Positions 1 to 8,893 are shown, counted from the stretch's first letter. The stretch is 64,000 nucleotides of DNA from Gammaproteobacteria bacterium (GCA_022819855.1 JAJEGN010000005.1:133724-197723), one strand, 5' to 3'. Notes: generated by a model from the sequence alone, not told the origin. A program made the numbers and translations.

Positions 1-939
1 GAAATCCGAGATCTGGGCTTCGTCCCGGGCGCCACGCTGCTTCGACAGGGACATCGAGTACCGATACAACGCCGCGTTGACTTCAATCAAGGCGTTGACG
101 CCAGGATTTTGTGTAAGGATCCGATGTTCCTCCGAGAATTGGCCACTATTTGCCTAAAGCCACTTCGTATTGCATTCGATCATCTCGGAGTAAGGAAACC
201 CTACGAGAAAGCCGTGCGCTATGCCGCCCAGCACGGCCTGACCCAGCTCTCGAACTACATGCTGTACAACTTTCACGATGGTCCCGCCGACCTATTCGAG
301 CGCATGCGTCTCAACGTCAAGCTTAACGAGGAGCTTGGCGTTCGCGTTTGGTCCTTTCCCATGCGATACCAACCGACTAACCGGCCCGACCGAGGCCATA
401 TCGGCAAGAAATGGTCACGTTACCAGTTGCGTTCCATGCAGCTCATTCTTCAGGCGACCCACGGGGTCGTCAGCGGCGCTCCCACTTTCTTTAAACGAGC
501 TTTCGGAGACACATGCGAACAGTTCAAAAGCATACTATTACTACCGCACGACTTCATCTTCAATAGGGAATGGTTCGAACGATTCGACCAAGAGGAAAGG
601 CTCGTTGCCTTCCGTGCGGAGTTCGACAAACTGGACGACTATGATCGTGCCGAGCTTGTAGAACTGCTTTCCTCTTGCGGTCCTAGCGAGTTTGTAGAAC
701 TACCTAGACGCGCAAGCACCCCCGCATTGAAGCGAGTTCTCCGCTTTTATGAGCCCCTACCCAAGAACGAACTCTATGCAATTTGGGAATCGCAAAGGAA
801 ACTCACACGCGGCGAACCAACCGCAGATGCCGAACTAGCCGAAGATGAGCGCGTAGAGGATGCCGGCCTGCACGAACTAGATGATGCCAACTTTCAGAGC
901 ATCGCTGAAAATGCTTCTCGCGCAAAGGTTGCGGCATGA
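1..939 (+). CDS. Radical SAM superfamily protein, C-terminal part (5' end outside window)
   Basis: The reading frame is open from the first base, so the start lies upstream. The visible part begins inside a radical SAM-type barrel: VDFNQGVDAR at about residues 27-36, then PLRIAFDHL, a YEKAVR segment, LSNYMLYNF and ELGVRVWSFPM. These match the later half of B12-independent, Elp3/MiaB-like radical SAM proteins of unknown substrate. The CxxxCxxC cluster motif would be upstream and is not visible. The last 70 residues are acidic and low in complexity. The stop overlaps the next start as ATGA, so it is translationally coupled to the GHKL ATPase. Base composition is like the rest of the island and unlike the high-GC backbone. 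Family assignment is good; function is unknown. Confidence 0.7.
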   Translation, partial: EIRDLGFVPGATLLRQGHRVPIQRRVDFNQGVDARILCKDPMFLRELATICLKPLRIAFDHLGVRKPYEKAVRYAAQHGLTQLSNYMLYNFHDGPADLFERMRLNVKLNEELGVRVWSFPMRYQPTNRPDRGHIGKKWSRYQLRSMQLILQATHGVVSGAPTFFKRAFGDTCEQFKSILLLPHDFIFNREWFERFDQEERLVAFRAEFDKLDDYDRAELVELLSSCGPSEFVELPRRASTPALKRVLRFYEPLPKNELYAIWESQRKLTRGEPTADAELAEDERVEDAGLHELDDANFQSIAENASRAKVAA

Positions 940-2519
940 CGCCTTCTAATGCCAAGAAACTAGCTTATGCTGCACGGCCATCTGCACATCCGGCGGCTAA
1001 CAAACTCCAACTCCCGGAAATCATTGTCGGCAAAGACTTGCTCGAACTCTTGTCCAGCGCGATGTATATCGACCCAATGACAGTCTACCGGGAGTACATC
1101 CAGAACGCAGCAGACGCGATAGATACAGCCCGCGCCGCCGGAGTACTCCGCCGCATGGAGCCTGGTCGAGTCGACATCTCTGTCGATTCAGTGACGCGAA
1201 CTGTGCAAATTCGAGATAACGGATGCGGCGTTCCGTTTCAAGACTTTGGTTGCAAGTTGACTGGGCTCGGTGCAAGCTCGAAACGCGGTCACACCATGCG
1301 TGGATTCCGCGGTGTCGGCCGACTCGCTGGGCTTGCGTACGCACAACAACTAATCTTCCGGTCCCGGGTAACGGGAGAGACTGAAGTCTCTCAGCTTAGT
1401 TGGGATTGCCGCCGATTGAAATCGGTGCTCCGAGACGAGACTGATCAATCAAGTGTGACCGACCTCATCAAGACAGTGACCACTTTGGAACGCGTCGACA
1501 TCGATGATGCGCCAGAGCGTTTTTTCGAGGTCGAAATGCGCGGTATTATCCGCCTCCGAAATGACCATCTAATGAGCCCCGCGGAAATCGCTCATTATCT
1601 GAGCCAGATCGCCCCTGTCCCATTTTCGCCAGCATTTTCGTTTGGTCCCGAGATTGCCAAGCACCTGAACCCCCATCTCAAGCTTACCGAATTGGACATT
1701 CGGATAAACGATGCCGATGAACCAATCTACCGACCGCATCGTGATAGCCTCCAAATCAACGATGAGAAGTGCGTCAACTTTGATAGCTTGAACTTCATTG
1801 AAATCCCGTCCGTTGATGAAAACACCGCCGCCCTCGCATGGATCTTGCATCATGAATATTCGGGCGCGCTGCCAAACGCAACCATGCTGAAAGGCCTGCG
1901 CGTCCGTGTAGGTAACCTTCAAATCGGAGGCTACAACCTTCTGGAAAGTGTTTTTCCTGAACCACGCTTCAACGCTTGGTCTGTCGGTGAGGTACACGTG
2001 ATTGACCGCAGAATCGTGCCCAATGGTCGCCGCGACCAGTTCGAACAGAACCTTCATTATCACAACTTGGCGAACCATCTAACACCGACTACACGCGATA
2101 TCGCCCGTCGCTGCCGAACAAGTTCAGCCAGAAGAAAGTTGGAACGTGAATTTGAAATATTGGCCGAGGCTGCGGCCCAAACCATGGCCATAGTCTGCCA
2201 GCGGAGTGTGAACCAATCGAAACGACAAGAGCTGGCCCTCTCGGTAGAACAGACGTTATTGCGAATGAGCAAAGTTGCCGGCAAGAAACCACTCTCGCAT
2301 GGCTACAGCGCGCTAGAAGAAAGGATTGCAGAACTTCGCGAAGAGCTGCGCGAAGCCATGAACGACGATGAAGTGGCGACCTCACCGCTTATGCGCCTCC
2401 CTGAAGCGCAGCGGAAGTCGTACGAACATTTTTTTGGGCTAGTCTACGAGTGCTCGACAAATCGGTCTGCAGCTAAGGCGCTTGTTGACCGTATCTTGCT
2501 TCGACTGGGGCTGGGATAA
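936..2519 (+). CDS. GHKL (Hsp90-like) ATPase, first of two paralogues
   Basis: The 527-residue product has an N-terminal Bergerat ATP-binding fold. The N box is REYIQNAAD (E53, N57), the G1 box is DNGCG at 94-98, GASSKR follows, and the G2/lid glycine motif is GFRGVG at 123-128. A downstream segment (LRVRVGNLQIGG, then VPNGRRDQFEQN) resembles the S5-like transducer segment of Hsp90/HtpG-type ATPases. The C-terminal 130 residues are charged and probably helical. The same landmarks occur in the gene at 4500-6050, so the two are paralogues and could form a heterodimer through the ATP-gated dimerisation typical of the superfamily. ATPase activity is likely from intact motifs; a defence or stress role is inference from context. 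Confidence 0.8.
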   Translation: MTPSNAKKLAYAARPSAHPAANKLQLPEIIVGKDLLELLSSAMYIDPMTVYREYIQNAADAIDTARAAGVLRRMEPGRVDISVDSVTRTVQIRDNGCGVPFQDFGCKLTGLGASSKRGHTMRGFRGVGRLAGLAYAQQLIFRSRVTGETEVSQLSWDCRRLKSVLRDETDQSSVTDLIKTVTTLERVDIDDAPERFFEVEMRGIIRLRNDHLMSPAEIAHYLSQIAPVPFSPAFSFGPEIAKHLNPHLKLTELDIRINDADEPIYRPHRDSLQINDEKCVNFDSLNFIEIPSVDENTAALAWILHHEYSGALPNATMLKGLRVRVGNLQIGGYNLLESVFPEPRFNAWSVGEVHVIDRRIVPNGRRDQFEQNLHYHNLANHLTPTTRDIARRCRTSSARRKLEREFEILAEAAAQTMAIVCQRSVNQSKRQELALSVEQTLLRMSKVAGKKPLSHGYSALEERIAELREELREAMNDDEVATSPLMRLPEAQRKSYEHFFGLVYECSTNRSAAKALVDRILLRLGLG

Positions 2520-2590
2520 ATCGAGTCTAACAGGGTGGGCAACAGCGTAATTCGACTTCGCCTACCGGCGACGACCAAGGAAGGTCCGTA

Positions 2591-4510
2591 GTGTCACAGG
2601 CTACGCGCATACCCATTTTTTCAATACCGACAGGCACAGAGAATTCGGCCAATTTTATCGAGCGCCTAAAGTCTCTAATAGTTGCCGACAGCACTCACAT
2701 CTACATCGACACATCGTTCCTGATGTGGATGACCAAGATTGGTACACGCTCAAGGAGCGAACTCGTTGGCTGGCTTGAGAGCAATTGCGCGTCTCGCGTG
2801 CATGTGCCCATTTGGGCCGCTCATGAGTACTTGAAGCATCACGTTGCCGGTACTATAGCTACTGACCTAGGAGCAAAGTCAGACGAATTGGCTGCTCTTA
2901 TCCGGCGCACATACCGAGAATTTCGACCGTTTATCGACGAGCCTCTTGGCGAGGGCGCGAAAGACCCTGCCGCCATCCGCGCAGCAACCCGACAAGCACT
3001 AAATACGCTAGACGAATTGCCAACTATTGGTCGGCAATGGCAAAGGTCGTATGAAACCCATGCCTCCCAGGTAATCGCCTTCATAAACGACGTGACGCCA
3101 GAAAAAACCTCCCTTTACAAGAACCTCAAGGATATTTCTACAATCGGCGACAACAGATTCGTGGGATCTGTTCCTCCCGGGACCAAAGATCAGAAGAAGA
3201 AAGGCACCCACGTCCAGTCCAAACAATCAAGAGACGACTCACCAATCTCAAGCAACAGATACGGAGATTTGCTTTTTTGGAGAGAAATTTTACTTCACGC
3301 GAAGCACATGAACGCCAAAACCGTGGTTGTCATTAGCAATGACCGAAAGAACGATTGGCATATGGGCGGACGTCAGATCGTGGATGTGGATCCCAGTCTT
3401 CGGGCGCTAAAGAGCGACTGGAAGCCAGTCCCCAGACCACATCCAATGCTTGTCATGGAGGCAAAGCTGGTAGCTGATATCGGCAGGGTCGAACTATTGG
3501 ACAGTGCGTACTTGGCTGCATTGTTGAGAGAAATGGCAAACGACGAGGTCCAATCGTTCGCCGACGTCGCAATCATCCCAGATGGCCCAGAAAGTCTCAG
3601 TGAAAGCGATAGGCGGGCACGATTGCACGCACAACGAATCGCTGCTGACACCGCCAGGGTACGTGTGGAAACTTCTAGGAGAGGATACCTCTTCCCAGAC
3701 CCTGTTCAAGTCCGGGACAACCGAGCAAGCCTAGCGCGTGCACTCCTTGAGAGCAGGAAAGCTTTGGACCAGCAATTCAACGTGATTCTGGAGCAGTGGC
3801 GCGCCAGCGTCGAGGCTAGGCGTCCGTTCTCGGAAACACTCAATTCGCAGACTTTGACTGATTTTGATCACCGTACCTTGGTGATGCTCGCTCGCGAACT
3901 GCATGACAGGGTACTTCAACAAATTGCTGGCTATGGAGAGGCGGTTGCCGATCTAGTATCGATTCTGGATCAGTTACCGCCAAAGACGGCTGCGTCACTA
4001 TACCTCGGCTTGCTGTCGTCCATGTATCTCATCCGCGAGTCAAATTACCCTCGATTGCCACCGCACAGCCCAGTCGCACAGCAATTGTTCGACATGCAAT
4101 CCGCCGATTATGCCCCAAACGCTATTTGGGCCGTGAGGAAACGATTAATCGACAGTGACGTCGCTCCTCTCTATTTGCCTACTACGGATTGCCCGACGGT
4201 GACAATTTCGATTGATACCGAGTGGAACACACCAATGTCAGATCAGCTCCGAAGCCTAAGGATTGATGCGGTCGAATTGTTAACTCCAGCTCAATCGGAC
4301 GACTCGCTGAGGCTTGGTGCCCTATTCGACAGTAACGTGCTAGTTGATGGTGCATCTCTGGTCAGCAAGGCCTGTGAGCTTTTCACCATCCCGATTGCCC
4401 AAGTAACCCGCGTAGAGACCTTCGAGCAATCCTATGCTTTAACGGACACCATTGGCTTCAAGCGCCCAAATGACATCTTTGTTCCCAAGGAGCTACCGAA
4501 TGGCGAATGA
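2591..4510 (+). CDS. PIN-like domain protein (PIN_8-type putative nuclease)
   Basis: The 639-residue product starts at GTG, preceded by AAGGAAGG about 6 nt upstream. Residues 35-260 carry a PIN-like fold of the PIN_8/DUF4935 kind: IYIDTS (D40), AHEYLK (E79), RYGDLLFW (D226) and SNDRKNDW (D251, D255). These are spaced as expected for the acidic metal-binding residues of PIN nucleases. A basic, lysine-rich insert lies near 198-212. The remaining 370 residues are not recognised; they contain a long helical, probably coiled region around 330-420 and no obvious membrane segment. It lies between two GHKL ATPase genes and overlaps the second by 11 nt. The likely role is an RNA or DNA nuclease effector controlled by the ATPases; this is inference. 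Confidence 0.72.
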   Translation: MSQATRIPIFSIPTGTENSANFIERLKSLIVADSTHIYIDTSFLMWMTKIGTRSRSELVGWLESNCASRVHVPIWAAHEYLKHHVAGTIATDLGAKSDELAALIRRTYREFRPFIDEPLGEGAKDPAAIRAATRQALNTLDELPTIGRQWQRSYETHASQVIAFINDVTPEKTSLYKNLKDISTIGDNRFVGSVPPGTKDQKKKGTHVQSKQSRDDSPISSNRYGDLLFWREILLHAKHMNAKTVVVISNDRKNDWHMGGRQIVDVDPSLRALKSDWKPVPRPHPMLVMEAKLVADIGRVELLDSAYLAALLREMANDEVQSFADVAIIPDGPESLSESDRRARLHAQRIAADTARVRVETSRRGYLFPDPVQVRDNRASLARALLESRKALDQQFNVILEQWRASVEARRPFSETLNSQTLTDFDHRTLVMLARELHDRVLQQIAGYGEAVADLVSILDQLPPKTAASLYLGLLSSMYLIRESNYPRLPPHSPVAQQLFDMQSADYAPNAIWAVRKRLIDSDVAPLYLPTTDCPTVTISIDTEWNTPMSDQLRSLRIDAVELLTPAQSDDSLRLGALFDSNVLVDGASLVSKACELFTIPIAQVTRVETFEQSYALTDTIGFKRPNDIFVPKELPNGE

Positions 4511-6050
4511 TGAAACCCCAATTTCCTTCGAGCCTTTCTTCGGAGGATTTGTACTGGAGACATTGACGATCGGAATGTATGGTGAGGCCAGGAATGCAAT
4601 TCGAGAGTACATTCAAAATGGCTTTGACTCAGTACAGCGCGCTATCGACGAGCTAGGTATTTTGCCTGCGGGTAACGGATTGATAGAAATCGAACTCGCA
4701 GAAGACCGGAATGGTCTAACAATACGCGACAATGGGGCTGGACTCTCAGCACGAAACGCAGCAGCTGTGCTTACTCGTGTTGGTGCCTCTAGCAAGCGCC
4801 ACCACAAGAACGCCGGTTTCCGTGGAATCGGTCGACTTGCGGGCATTGTCTTCAGCGACCGGGTTACCTTCACCACGAAAGCTAACGGTGAACGGGAACA
4901 GTCAACCGTCATATTCAACGCGAGGTCTATGCGTGAAGCAATGGCTCCTAGTAAGGGCAGCAACAAATCAGCCCTCGAGTTGATGAAAGAAAGTGTCGTA
5001 GCTTTTCGGTCTCCCAATCCAAGCGTAAAGACGCACTTTTTCGAGGTAAAGCTTGAGGGATTTACCGAAGCGCCGGACGAATGTACTTCGGCAAGAAGCA
5101 TGTACGACTTCGTTAGCCAAGTGGCACCAGTCCCATATCCTGAAGATTTTCCCTATCTTGTGGAATTGCGACAGGCAGCTAAGAAATCAGGCATTCCGAT
5201 TGAGGAAGTACGGATAATCATCAAGAACGGTACGGGTCAACCGAGGCCAGTAACAAAACGATATGGGGCCGAATATGAATTCGACTCGGGGACAATAGCT
5301 CTTAATGACTGCGCGATCTATCAGTCCCCAAAAGACCAGTGGTGGGGTTGGGTCGGTAAGAAATCGGAGTCTGGAGCATACACAGACCCACGCGTTAGTG
5401 GTCTTCGCGTACGCGTACGCAACATTCAAATCGATGGAACAGAGATAATCCGAGATGTCTTCCGGGATCATGCAAAGTCTTATCTACGCTTTCAGGACTA
5501 CTTCGTCGGGGAGATATTCATAAAACCTAGCGCGCTGGTCCCAAATGCCCGACGCGACGGTTTCGAGGAGGATGGCAATTGGAAGCAAATGAGAAGCGAG
5601 TTTGCAAAAATCGTAAAGGAGTTGGGCAAAGAAGCGTATCAGGTTTCAAAGAAAGGCCAGCTCTCGGTAGATGCTCTTAAAGCCAGCCTAACAAATGCGA
5701 AAAGAGATCTGCGCACCCTTCGAAAAGCCAATTTTGAAAACACTGATCGTGTTATCACGCTCTCAAAGAAAGTCACAACAGCCCAGACCCGTGTCGCAAA
5801 GGCTCTTCTAGGAGCTTCCTTGGAAACGGCTGCAGAATTGCAGGCAATCGCATCAAGCCTAACTGACATAAAGCACGAAGCTCTTGCACATGTTGGTAAT
5901 GCTGCCGCCACCATCGATCGGGAGAAGATACAGCAGGAAACTCGAGACGACTTTTTGCAAGAAGTACTAGTCTTGCTTGAAGATTCTCTCTCCCCAAACT
6001 GCTATTCTGATGCCTATGAATCACTAATGCAAGAGTATGGGGATGAGTAG
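4500..6050 (+). CDS. GHKL (Hsp90-like) ATPase, second of two paralogues
   Basis: The start ATG at 4500 is chosen because AAGGAG sits 7 nt upstream (4487-4492); an upstream in-frame TTG has no such site. The 516-residue product has the N box REYIQN (E36, N40), G1 box DNGAG (77-81), GASSKRHH and G2 box GFRGIG (106-111). LRVRVRNIQIDG and VPNARRDGFEED follow, parallel to the first GHKL protein. Residues about 370-480 look like a coiled coil, rich in K, A, L and E. The start overlaps the PIN gene by 11 nt, so the nuclease and this ATPase are probably made together. It could dimerise with its paralogue. It is shorter than HtpG and lacks that protein's C-terminal dimer domain. Confidence 0.8.
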   Translation: MANDETPISFEPFFGGFVLETLTIGMYGEARNAIREYIQNGFDSVQRAIDELGILPAGNGLIEIELAEDRNGLTIRDNGAGLSARNAAAVLTRVGASSKRHHKNAGFRGIGRLAGIVFSDRVTFTTKANGEREQSTVIFNARSMREAMAPSKGSNKSALELMKESVVAFRSPNPSVKTHFFEVKLEGFTEAPDECTSARSMYDFVSQVAPVPYPEDFPYLVELRQAAKKSGIPIEEVRIIIKNGTGQPRPVTKRYGAEYEFDSGTIALNDCAIYQSPKDQWWGWVGKKSESGAYTDPRVSGLRVRVRNIQIDGTEIIRDVFRDHAKSYLRFQDYFVGEIFIKPSALVPNARRDGFEEDGNWKQMRSEFAKIVKELGKEAYQVSKKGQLSVDALKASLTNAKRDLRTLRKANFENTDRVITLSKKVTTAQTRVAKALLGASLETAAELQAIASSLTDIKHEALAHVGNAAATIDREKIQQETRDDFLQEVLVLLEDSLSPNCYSDAYESLMQEYGDE

Positions 6051-6067
6051 CAAGAGCTTCCTCTTGC
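6050..6067 (+). terminator. Possible 3' hairpin at the end of the ATPase/PIN operon
   Basis: GCAAGAG, loop CTTC, CTCTTGC is a perfect 7-bp stem beginning on the last base of the stop codon. No T run follows, so it may be an RNA-stabilising or processing hairpin rather than an intrinsic terminator. The 12-mer AGCAAGAGCTTC recurs at 6105-6116. The rest of the 6051-6258 gap shows no gene. Confidence 0.35.
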
Positions 6068-6258
6068 AACGCTAAGTCCTGACCTGCCGCTATTGATCGT
6101 CTCCAGCAAGAGCTTCGACTAAACAGTCCGGAACTAAGCGTAACGTTCTCCACCGCATCGGTCGAACGCGAACTCCAGCAAAATTTGCACGTGTGATAGT
6201 TCGGCCAGCAGTCTCAAGAAGCTCCGACGAAACTAAAAGAAAGAAAAATGTCACGCTC

Positions 6259-6669
6259 CTAGAAAGACTCGATCTGCATCACGTTCTTGATCTGCTGTGC
6301 TCGCCAGGCTAATGACGAATCCGTCTCGTAGACGGTCGTGATGAATCGATCCGCCCATTCGAGCAGATCTGTCAATCGCTCCGGGGTATCAGGTGCATAG
6401 GCTTTGTTGGCGTGAATGATGTTATTGCGAACGGTGCGCAGATGCGCGTAACACTGTTCGTATATTGTTGCATCCGGATCGGACTCAACAGGCATATCTT
6501 GATACGATTCCGAATGCCGGTCATATTTCTGTGGTACCCCTATTTCTTCTATTTGTGCCAACAGCGTTTCCGGGATTTCGGGGTGATCTTCACCGAAGTG
6601 TTTGTCCGCTCCCTCGAAAGCCATTTCATTGATGAGCAGCCCAATGATCAACCGTTCCTGCTCATTCAT
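6259..6669 (-). CDS. Small HEPN-like protein with RX4H motif
   Basis: The 136-residue product is mostly helical and contains LRTVRNNIIHANK, with R81-N82 and H86 forming an RN-x3-H (RX4H) motif as in HEPN-fold ribonucleases and toxins. Length and the N after R suit a stand-alone HEPN domain, possibly of the pEK499_p136-like kind, though I cannot confirm that family. It faces the GHKL/PIN operon convergently and shares its lower GC. A weak GAGCG lies upstream of the ATG at 6669. No cognate MNT-type nucleotidyltransferase is adjacent. It could be an orphan HEPN toxin, a regulator, or part of the island's immune gene set. The coding call is fairly sure; the function is tentative. Confidence 0.6.
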   Translation of the reverse strand: MNEQERLIIGLLINEMAFEGADKHFGEDHPEIPETLLAQIEEIGVPQKYDRHSESYQDMPVESDPDATIYEQCYAHLRTVRNNIIHANKAYAPDTPERLTDLLEWADRFITTVYETDSSLAWRAQQIKNVMQIESF

Positions 6670-6700
6670 TTTTTGTCGCTCGCTTCTATGTTTTTTCTGG

Positions 6701-7205
6701 CTAGACCAAGGTGGCGGTCCTCTTGAGCTGCGATACAGAAAGCTGATCGCGCTCCTTCCGCGCTATCGATCCTAGCTTCGTGATCCATCCGTAACCTGCT
6801 GCCGTCCTGCCTCGTAGATCGCGGTGGCATTGAAGTGTTTGTCCATCAGCACCAGAGTACACTATCGAATGGTTTGCCGATATCGATTTTGCCGAGCCTC
6901 TGACTACTCCTGCTGCCGGACAGGACGCAGCGCCCCTTGATCTGAAGTCGCTGACGCTTGCCGTTTTGAATCCGAATGGTGTCACACTCGGCTTGCCGGG
7001 CGTCTGCGAGTTCGAGACTGAGCAGCCGGGCGCATTCGAATTCAGCGATTTCGTCAGTGACCCCGAGCGGCGTCGCGGTCAGTACCCTGTAGCGTTGCGC
7101 TTCCTGCTCAGCAGTACCTGTCCGAACCAGGACCTGTACTTCCTTGGTGGTCAGACGCTTGGCCGGTGCATAAAACTCACTCGTCCCGTTGCCGAGGGCG
7201 TACAC
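6701..7205 (-). pseudogene. Frameshifted remnant of a small conserved protein (DUF6998-like)
   Basis: Read from 7205 downward, one frame gives a coherent protein start: a leading RLTTKEVQVLVRTG, then LGVTDEIAEFE, QIKGRC and LGKIDIGKPFDSVL. It then stops at about 6846. Continuing one frame over gives LVLMDKHFNATAIYEAGR, and the third frame gives ARKERDQLSVSQLKR before a stop at 6701. Joined, these pieces read like one family of about 165 residues, so two single-base shifts (near 6860 and near 6812) have broken it. The middle resembles small DUF6998-like proteins of unknown function; that name is from memory. Sequencing error is possible for one shift but less likely for two. The 7206-7447 stretch upstream contains nothing I can support. 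Confidence 0.6.
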
Positions 7206-7447
7206 CGCACACGCCAGGCCCCGCTACGCCCGATTCCCACTCAAACCGGCTCAACCCGTGTCGCCACGCCTCGATCCGAACCAAGGTCCTCGACCGCCTA
7301 CAGCGCGCCCGGAACTCCACTGAATCCGCCCGAACCCGAAAATCACTCGGCCTTCAGGCTAAAATCGGCGACTCATGCAATATCCGGGTTAGCCCGACCT
7401 CCACCTCTGAGCCGGTTCCATGAACTGCATCCGACACCCGTCTTAGC

Positions 7448-7738
7448 TCAAAGGTGGCGCGGTGCATCCATGCTGGCATGGAGGATACGCACCACAAGAA
7501 CGCCGTCCTCGTCCTCCACATAGAAAATGACATGCGCGCGATGCTCGAAGCGCCGCAGGTTCGGAGCCAGCCGTTCGACGCTTCGGCCCAGCCGCGGATT
7601 CGCCGCGAGGGCCTCGAAACAGGCCTCGAAATCGGCGCGGTAGCGGCGCGCCTGTTCGATACCGAAAGTCTCGATGGTGTAATCGGCGACCTCCGCGAGA
7701 TCCATCTCGGCGCGGGAGGTGAGCCGATACTCAGGCAT
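7448..7738 (-). CDS. parE: ParE-family toxin
   Basis: The 96-residue product has the RelE/ParE plasmid-stabilisation layout: a start with MPEYRLTSRAEMDL, an ADYTIETFG helix, NPRLGR in the middle and a C-terminal HVIFYVEDEDGVLVVRILH strand pair. Known ParE proteins inhibit DNA gyrase. The start overlaps the end of the upstream parD by 8 nt, so toxin translation is coupled to the antitoxin. Length and motifs are complete, so it is likely functional. It lies at the junction between the accessory island and the backbone. Confidence 0.9.
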   Translation of the reverse strand: MPEYRLTSRAEMDLAEVADYTIETFGIEQARRYRADFEACFEALAANPRLGRSVERLAPNLRRFEHRAHVIFYVEDEDGVLVVRILHASMDAPRHL

Positions 7739-7985
7739 GCCGTGCGCGGTAGCGCTTTTCCGCCTCGGCCCATACCTCCTTCACGGTTCTGTCGCCGATG
7801 CCGCTGTCGAGACCCTCGGCGATCGCTTCCTGCAATGCTCCGAACCGCCCTTTCCGCTTCCGGTCCCGGCGGATCAGATCGCGGAAATACTCGCTGTCGT
7901 TGCCGTACTCGCCGCTCGCGATCTGGTCCCTGATCCACTGTTCCTGCCGATCCGTTACGGTGATGCTCTTCTTGACCAGTGCCAT
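7731..7985 (-). CDS. parD: ParD-family antitoxin
   Basis: The 84-residue product begins with KKSITVTDRQEQWIRDQIASG, a ribbon-helix-helix DNA-binding segment, followed by the EYFRDLIRRD helix and an extended C-terminal toxin-binding tail (VKEVWAEAEKRYRA). This is the standard CopG/ParD antitoxin layout. It is the first gene of the pair and is expected to bind its own promoter; GACAATATC repeats lie 34-52 bp upstream of the start and are good operator candidates. It neutralises the adjacent ParE. Confidence 0.9.
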   Translation of the reverse strand: MALVKKSITVTDRQEQWIRDQIASGEYGNDSEYFRDLIRRDRKRKGRFGALQEAIAEGLDSGIGDRTVKEVWAEAEKRYRARHA

Positions 7986-8018
7986 CCCAGCCTCCGATCC
8001 GTCGATACGAATTTATAC

Positions 8019-8037
8019 GACAATATCGGACAATATC
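8019..8037. promoter_or_regulatory. Putative ParD operator (direct repeat)
   Basis: GACAATATC occurs at 8019-8027 and again at 8029-8037, a 10-bp period that places both on one face of the helix upstream of parD. Ribbon-helix-helix antitoxins bind such repeats cooperatively. A TTGCAT/TATTGT pair with a 17-bp spacer overlaps the repeats on the minus strand and could be the promoter. No other gene is seen in 7986-8143. Confidence 0.5.
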
Positions 8038-8143
8038 CGATCATGCAACGATCGTTTGCCGGCACCGCCTGCCGACCGGCCAACGCGCACCGGACCTCTA
8101 CCTGACGGTGGCGATGCTGGCGTGGATGGTTCGGGGAGGCGCG

Positions 8144-8893
8144 CTATCCGCCGGTTCGCTTCGGTTCGCCGCCGAGCGCCGTCATCGCTGCGACGATCTC
8201 GTCGATGACCGTCGCGATCATCGCTTCGTCGGCGCCGCGCACGACGAGGTTTGCGCCGTAGATACCGTCGCGGGCGAACGGGTAGCTGCCGATCTCCACA
8301 TCGGGCCAGGCCTCGGCGATGCGTTCGAGCGGTGCGGCGATGTCGCCTTCGCGAATGAAGACATCGACGCTGGCCGAGTGGATCGCCGCACCGGCTTCGA
8401 GTTGCGGCACGGCGGCCGCGAACATGGCCCGGGCGATGCTCGGGATTCCGGCGAGCACGAATACGTTGCCGATACGAAACCCGGGCGCCGCGCTGACCGG
8501 ATTGTGTATGAGCGTCCCGCCCGCGGGCACGCGCGCCATCTTGAGCCGCGCTTCGTTGAGTTCGCCGATGCCGCGCGTCAGCAGATCGACGGCGTCCTCG
8601 TTGAGCTCGAGTTCCACGCCGAAGGCGCGCGCGACGGCTTCGGCCGTGATGTCGTCATGGGTCGGACCGATGCCGCCCGTCGTGAAGACGTACGTGAAGC
8701 GGGCGCGGCACTCGTTCAGATGATCGATGATCGCGGGGAACTCGTCGCGGACCACCCTGGCCTCGACGAGCCTGATGCCGAGCTTCGCAAGCTCGATTCC
8801 CAGAAACCTGAGATTGGCATCCTGCGTCTTGCCAGAAAGGATTTCGTTGCCGATGAGCAGGACGCAGGCGGTTGCGTCGGTCTGCCCACTCAT
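8144..8893 (-). CDS. CinA N-terminal-type MoaB/MoeA-like protein
   Basis: The start at 8893 is preferred because GGAGG lies 7 nt upstream; a start at 8929 adds 12 residues without support. The 249-residue product has the MoCF-biosynthesis/molybdopterin-binding fold: LLIGNEILSGKTQD near the N terminus, TTGGIGPTHDDITAEA in the middle and PGFRIGNVFVLAGIP. This corresponds to the COG1058 (CinA N-terminal) domain, which in known members has ADP-ribose or NMN-related pyrophosphatase activity. The C-terminal nicotinamide-nucleotide deamidase domain of full CinA is absent, as is common for stand-alone COG1058 proteins. It sits between parDE and the trp operon, with no clear operon partner. Confidence 0.88.
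   Translation of the reverse strand: MSGQTDATACVLLIGNEILSGKTQDANLRFLGIELAKLGIRLVEARVVRDEFPAIIDHLNECRARFTYVFTTGGIGPTHDDITAEAVARAFGVELELNEDAVDLLTRGIGELNEARLKMARVPAGGTLIHNPVSAAPGFRIGNVFVLAGIPSIARAMFAAAVPQLEAGAAIHSASVDVFIREGDIAAPLERIAEAWPDVEIGSYPFARDGIYGANLVVRGADEAMIATVIDEIVAAMTALGGEPKRTGG

Noticed and set aside
1..939. Radical SAM gene as a viperin-like antiviral enzyme
   Set aside because: The visible sequence matches a different radical SAM group (VDFNQGVDAR, LSNYMLYNF) and the cluster motif is outside the window.
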